Positions 12,848-15,937 of a stretch of DNA of 15,937 bases are shown here, in pieces. The notes under the pieces are model-generated. The model was not told the DNA's origin. It saw nothing but the letters and a program-made list of their open reading frames with translations, and ran no database searches. Each line of letters opens with the position of its first letter. Positions within the stretch are counted from its first letter, which is position 1. The stretch spans positions 1 through 15,937 of the forward strand of contig CATWQA010000046.1 of the NCBI GenBank assembly GCA_958352815.1, in the 5' to 3' direction. The DNA is from an uncultured Eubacteriales bacterium. Its GTDB lineage: Bacteria > Bacillota > Clostridia > Monoglobales > Monoglobaceae. The position numbers were made by a program, and so were the translations under genes.

Positions 12848-15448
12848 ATGAAAAATTGTTTTATACATAAGAAATTAGCTGTAAAAGCAGTATCACTTAT
12901 TGCGGCAGGAGCGGTTCTGCTCTGCGGAACTCCTGTTTTCGCATCTATTCTGGGAGACCAAACCTCCCATTCTCAGGTTGAATACGCCCAGAGCACAACC
13001 TACAACCGCAACACCTTTGAAAGCAGCAGCGTCGGGCAGCAAACCGAAAACTATTTCGAGTATGTTCCCAACCCGGATGTCCTGCCCATAATCTCAAACG
13101 GAGAGCAGGTTTTCGGCAAGCGTACCGTTGTTGAAGCCAACAACTATCTAAACAGTCAGGGAATTTTTGTGGCAATGGGCATGAACGCAGACTTCTTTTC
13201 CTTTAAAACCGGCGTGCCTATGAGCAACACCATTTACGAGGGGCACGTGCTCACATCGGATCAGGATCAGCTTTGCGGCTTGGGCTTTAACACTGACGGA
13301 ACGGCGTTTATATCCGACATGAAAATCTTTATCACCCTTACCACTCCCGACGGAGCTCTGTTTGATATTGAGTGCCTTAATAAATACAGGCAGCCATATG
13401 TTATGTATATGTACACCGATGAGTTCGGCAGCTACACAAATGCAGAGGGCGACGGGATAAACGTAATATTGGGAGACGTGAGCGGCGAGTTCGTTTTAGG
13501 AATGCCTGTCTCCGCCACAGTAGAATCCATAACCGAGGACAGCGGCTCAATCCCCATTCCCGAGGGAAAGCTGGTTATAAGCGTTGACAAGAGGGTTTCC
13601 GAGGAGGTGCTCAGCCGCTTAAACAGCCTCAGCGTTGGGCAGAGGGTCACAATCACCGCGAACGAAACTACCGGAGACCCCCGCTGGCTGACAGCTCAAT
13701 ACGGAACGGGCTGCCTGGGCGGTTCTCTTATCAGAAACGGTCAGCTTGACTTTGAGGATGACATCGCCGCCCCCAGAAGCGCAGTGGGCATTAAGGCGGA
13801 CGGAAGTATTATCTTCTACACCATAGACGGCAGGCAGTCGGGCTACAGCTACGGCGCGAGAAAAGAAACGGTTGCCAAAAGGCTGCTGGAGCTGGGCTGC
13901 GTGGACGCAGTTAATCTGGACGGCGGCGGCAGCACTCAGCTTGGCGGAACCCTGCCCGAGACCACCGACTTTGTCATTCTGAACTCACCCTCGGAGTCCC
14001 TCAGACAGTGCGCAAACTTCATCTTTTTGAAAAAGACAAATGCACCTGACGGAATACCCTATAAGCTCCTGACCTACCCATACGGAGACTATGTTCTCTC
14101 GGGAAGCACGGTGGGCGTGTGGGTTTCCGCAATAGATAAGTCCTATGGCAAGGCAACCCTGACCGAGCCTGTTGTGTACACAGTTGACAGCGGCAACGGA
14201 ACGGTTAACTCAGACGGTTACGCAGTGGTGCAGGGCGACGGTGATGTGTACATCTCCGCGGCATCGGGAGCGGCAACAGGCAGCACAGTGCTGCACTCTG
14301 TTTCAAGCCCCGACGGCATTTCCGTGCTGAACGAGGACACAGAGCAAGAGGTTACCGAAATCACCATAGGCGGCGGAACGAGTCTAAACCTTGAGGCAAG
14401 CTCTGTGTATCAGGGCATGAAGCTCACTTCCTCAGACAATGCGTACACCTGGTCACTAAGCTCTGATACCTTGGGAACAATCACGGCGGACGGCACCTTT
14501 ACCGCAGGCACATCAAGCGAGAGCGGTTATATTACGGTTTCGGCAGGTCAGACCTCAACCTCTGTACCGGTAACAATTTCTACGGAAAATATGCCTACGG
14601 CTACCCCTGTACCGCGGCCGCCCGAAACAGACTTTCCGAGTATAACCTGCTCAAGCACGACCACGAGCTTTACCGCAAAGATTTTCGGAACTCACGGAGA
14701 AATTGATACTACAAATATAACCTTTAAAGTAGACGGAGTAAAAAGGCAGTTTGACTTTGAACCGAGCAGCGGCGTTTTAACCTATGATTTCCCGGAGGGA
14801 TTTCTTGACGCGCCCCACCAAATTTCTGTTTCTGTGACGGACAATTCGGGGTACAGCGCAGTTAAAACCCACCAAGTGGGAAGCCTGTCCTCCGCCGAGA
14901 ACCCGTACAGCGACACATCCGACCATTGGGCGAGAGATTATATATCCTATATGTCAGGCAGAGAAGTTGTCTCGGGTTACTCCGAGGACGGCAAGCTCAC
15001 ATTTATGCCCGACAAAAACATGACCAGAGCCGAGTTTGCTTGTATGATATCCAACTACCTTAACATAAACGTGTATAACTATAGGGGAACAGAGCTGCCC
15101 CACGACGACGCGGACAAAATCCCCCAGTGGGCATATATGCAGGTTCAGGCAATGTACGCCCTGGGAATTATGAACGGGCAGCAAAACGGCGACAGACTTG
15201 AATTTTCACCCTCCGGGAATATTAAGCGCTCCGAATACTCGGTTGCAGTATCAAGGCTGCTGCCTGACGGACTGTACAGCGCGCCTCTCGCGGCAGTCGA
15301 CGCTGCAGACGTGCCCTCTTGGGCGGTTGCGGGAACAGAGCTGCTTTTAACCCACGGAATAATGAACGGTTACACAGACGGCTCAATCAGACCCAACAAT
15401 AACGTAACCCGCGCTGAGGCAATAAAAATCCTGTTCAGTTTAGGATAA
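12848..15448 (+). CDS. Secreted phosphodiester-glycosidase-like protein with SLH anchor
   Basis: An 866-residue surface protein. A signal peptide (residues 1 to about 32, KK then a hydrophobic stretch ending PVFA) is followed by a phosphodiester glycosidase domain (NAGPA/DUF2233 type, about 95-398). Its diagnostic parts are GTGCLGGSLIRNG (about 286), PRSAVGI, IIFYTIDGRQSGYSYGA, and VDAVNLDGGGSTQLGG (about 353-368). Then come Ig-like regions (about 400-580), a Pro-rich linker TPVPRPP (about 584), another beta-rich domain (about 595-680), and three SLH motifs (about 686-866; GRE-VVSGY, MYALGIMNG, LTHGIMNGY, each with a TRAE-like box). SLH triplets bind pyruvylated wall polymer. The enzyme would act on sugar-1-phosphodiester bonds at the cell surface; the substrate is not known. 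ATG 12848 (AAAGGA 8 nt upstream) starts the signal peptide; an ATG at 12791 would bury it. Confidence 0.9.
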   Translation: MKNCFIHKKLAVKAVSLIAAGAVLLCGTPVFASILGDQTSHSQVEYAQSTTYNRNTFESSSVGQQTENYFEYVPNPDVLPIISNGEQVFGKRTVVEANNYLNSQGIFVAMGMNADFFSFKTGVPMSNTIYEGHVLTSDQDQLCGLGFNTDGTAFISDMKIFITLTTPDGALFDIECLNKYRQPYVMYMYTDEFGSYTNAEGDGINVILGDVSGEFVLGMPVSATVESITEDSGSIPIPEGKLVISVDKRVSEEVLSRLNSLSVGQRVTITANETTGDPRWLTAQYGTGCLGGSLIRNGQLDFEDDIAAPRSAVGIKADGSIIFYTIDGRQSGYSYGARKETVAKRLLELGCVDAVNLDGGGSTQLGGTLPETTDFVILNSPSESLRQCANFIFLKKTNAPDGIPYKLLTYPYGDYVLSGSTVGVWVSAIDKSYGKATLTEPVVYTVDSGNGTVNSDGYAVVQGDGDVYISAASGAATGSTVLHSVSSPDGISVLNEDTEQEVTEITIGGGTSLNLEASSVYQGMKLTSSDNAYTWSLSSDTLGTITADGTFTAGTSSESGYITVSAGQTSTSVPVTISTENMPTATPVPRPPETDFPSITCSSTTTSFTAKIFGTHGEIDTTNITFKVDGVKRQFDFEPSSGVLTYDFPEGFLDAPHQISVSVTDNSGYSAVKTHQVGSLSSAENPYSDTSDHWARDYISYMSGREVVSGYSEDGKLTFMPDKNMTRAEFACMISNYLNINVYNYRGTELPHDDADKIPQWAYMQVQAMYALGIMNGQQNGDRLEFSPSGNIKRSEYSVAVSRLLPDGLYSAPLAAVDAADVPSWAVAGTELLLTHGIMNGYTDGSIRPNNNVTRAEAIKILFSLG

Positions 15449-15456
15449 AATATAAT

Positions 15457-15547
15457 AAAAAAGAGGAGTTTTGATGTGCCCCCCCGAAAGTCAGACCAAA
15501 ATACTGACTTTTTCGGGGGCGCATCATTTTTTTACATCCTCTTTTTT
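15457..15547. terminator. Large nested two-way terminator
   Basis: The inner stem GATGTGCCCCCCCG... (15473-15494) pairs with CTGACTTTTTCGGGGG... (15504-15525), with small bulges, and is followed by ATTTTTTT on the plus strand. An outer 11-bp pair, AAAAAAGAGGA (15457-15467) with TCCTCTTTTTT (15537-15547), supplies U-tracts on both strands. It sits 8 bp after the SLH stop and 3 bp after the minus-strand gene's stop, so it serves both. Confidence 0.92.
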
Positions 15548-15550
15548 ATG

Positions 15551-15937
15551 TTACAAATTTACTTCAACGCTCTCAGTAATCGGTTCCATGGTGTTTTCGT
15601 CCCACACAAAGACTTTAAACATTGTGGCTCCGCTTGTATGTATTTCCGCATGTGCCGCGCCGTCGCTTAGAGTAACCTCCTCAGCGGTCAACAAATAATT
15701 TCTGCCGCTGTATGCGCCAATCCATACGGTCGCTCCGCCGGGAATATCCGCCGCCGTTAAGTCTGCCGCATAATATCCACCCATATCCTTTACGGTAAAC
15801 TCAGTAACCTCAGGCTGAGAAAATACCGTGACTGTGCAGCTTGCGCTCACCTTGCTATATGACGCAGTGACCGTGATAACCGCCGTGCCTACGCTTAACG
15901 CCGTTATATTGCCGTTGTTGTCAACAGTTGCAACATC
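15551..15937 (-). CDS. C-terminal end of an Ig-like (Big_2) domain protein, partial
   Basis: An open frame of 128 residues enters from the right edge and ends at 15551; the true start is outside the window. The first part, TVDNNGNITALSVGTAVITV followed by SCTVTVF, is a typical bacterial Ig-like group 2 domain, in which a value is contrasted with a meaning or change over repeats of beta strands. The rest contains a second beta-rich piece and ends KVFVWDENTMEPITESVEVNL-stop, a W-rich tail I have seen at the ends of large clostridial surface proteins. An internal GTG (15850) is not a credible start because the reading frame and domain continue upstream. A secreted or surface role is likely; the function is not visible. 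It converges on the SLH gene, sharing the terminator. Confidence 0.8.
   Translation of the reverse strand, partial: DVATVDNNGNITALSVGTAVITVTASYSKVSASCTVTVFSQPEVTEFTVKDMGGYYAADLTAADIPGGATVWIGAYSGRNYLLTAEEVTLSDGAAHAEIHTSGATMFKVFVWDENTMEPITESVEVNL

Noticed and set aside
1..15937. tRNA, rRNA or phage/transposase genes
   Set aside because: I saw no cloverleaf, rRNA-like sequence, integrase or transposase on either strand.

Overview
The window reads as chromosomal DNA from an anaerobic, low-to-mid GC Firmicute of the Clostridia type. The grounds are: a long 2-hydroxyacyl-CoA dehydratase activase-type iron-sulfur protein found in strict anaerobes, a short ThiC, a DUF2508-like small protein, S-layer-homology and bacterial Ig-like surface proteins, frequent TTG starts behind strong GGAG-type ribosome sites, and AT-rich promoters. 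I cannot name a genus from sequence alone.

Layout, left to right. (1) 1-205 is the right part of a dispersed structured repeat, followed by the terminator of a two-component operon. (2) 206-2344, minus strand, holds a response regulator and a sensor kinase. (3) 2345-2677 is an intergenic stretch with a second copy of the repeat. (4) 2678-2947, plus strand, is a small DUF2508-like gene whose 3' end overlaps that of the next operon. (5) 2937-7304, minus strand, is a five-gene thiamine operon in the order thiC-thiD-thiM-thiE-HAD phosphatase. A TPP riboswitch with a legible terminator/antiterminator switch controls it, and its promoter lies inside the end of the upstream gene. (6) 7487-11827, minus strand, is a 1446-residue protein with two activase domains and a DUF2229/dehydratase-like C-terminal half. 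It has a good promoter and a leader of about 120 nt containing a hairpin. (7) 11990-12690 is a gene-free region with an 87-nt stem-closed element and the fullest copy (326 bp) of the repeat. (8) 12848-15448, plus strand, is a secreted phosphodiester-glycosidase-like protein with Ig-like regions and three C-terminal SLH motifs. (9) A large two-way terminator separates it from (10), the 3' end of a convergent Ig-like-domain protein that runs off the right edge.

How the parts work together. The thi operon makes the pyrimidine half of thiamine from AIR (ThiC, ThiD), salvages the thiazole half (ThiM) and joins them (ThiE). The last gene, a HAD phosphatase coupled to thiE, may act on thiamine phosphate. 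There is no thiazole synthesis (thiG/H/S/F) in the window. The SLH protein and the right-edge protein belong to the cell surface. Nothing links the two-component pair to a target.

The least-explained material is the dispersed repeat. Three copies share 40-bp termini beginning TGYAAATACTAAAAC and a set of GC-rich hairpins. One hairpin pair shows a compensatory change between copies, and two copies bracket the two-component operon as inverted repeats.
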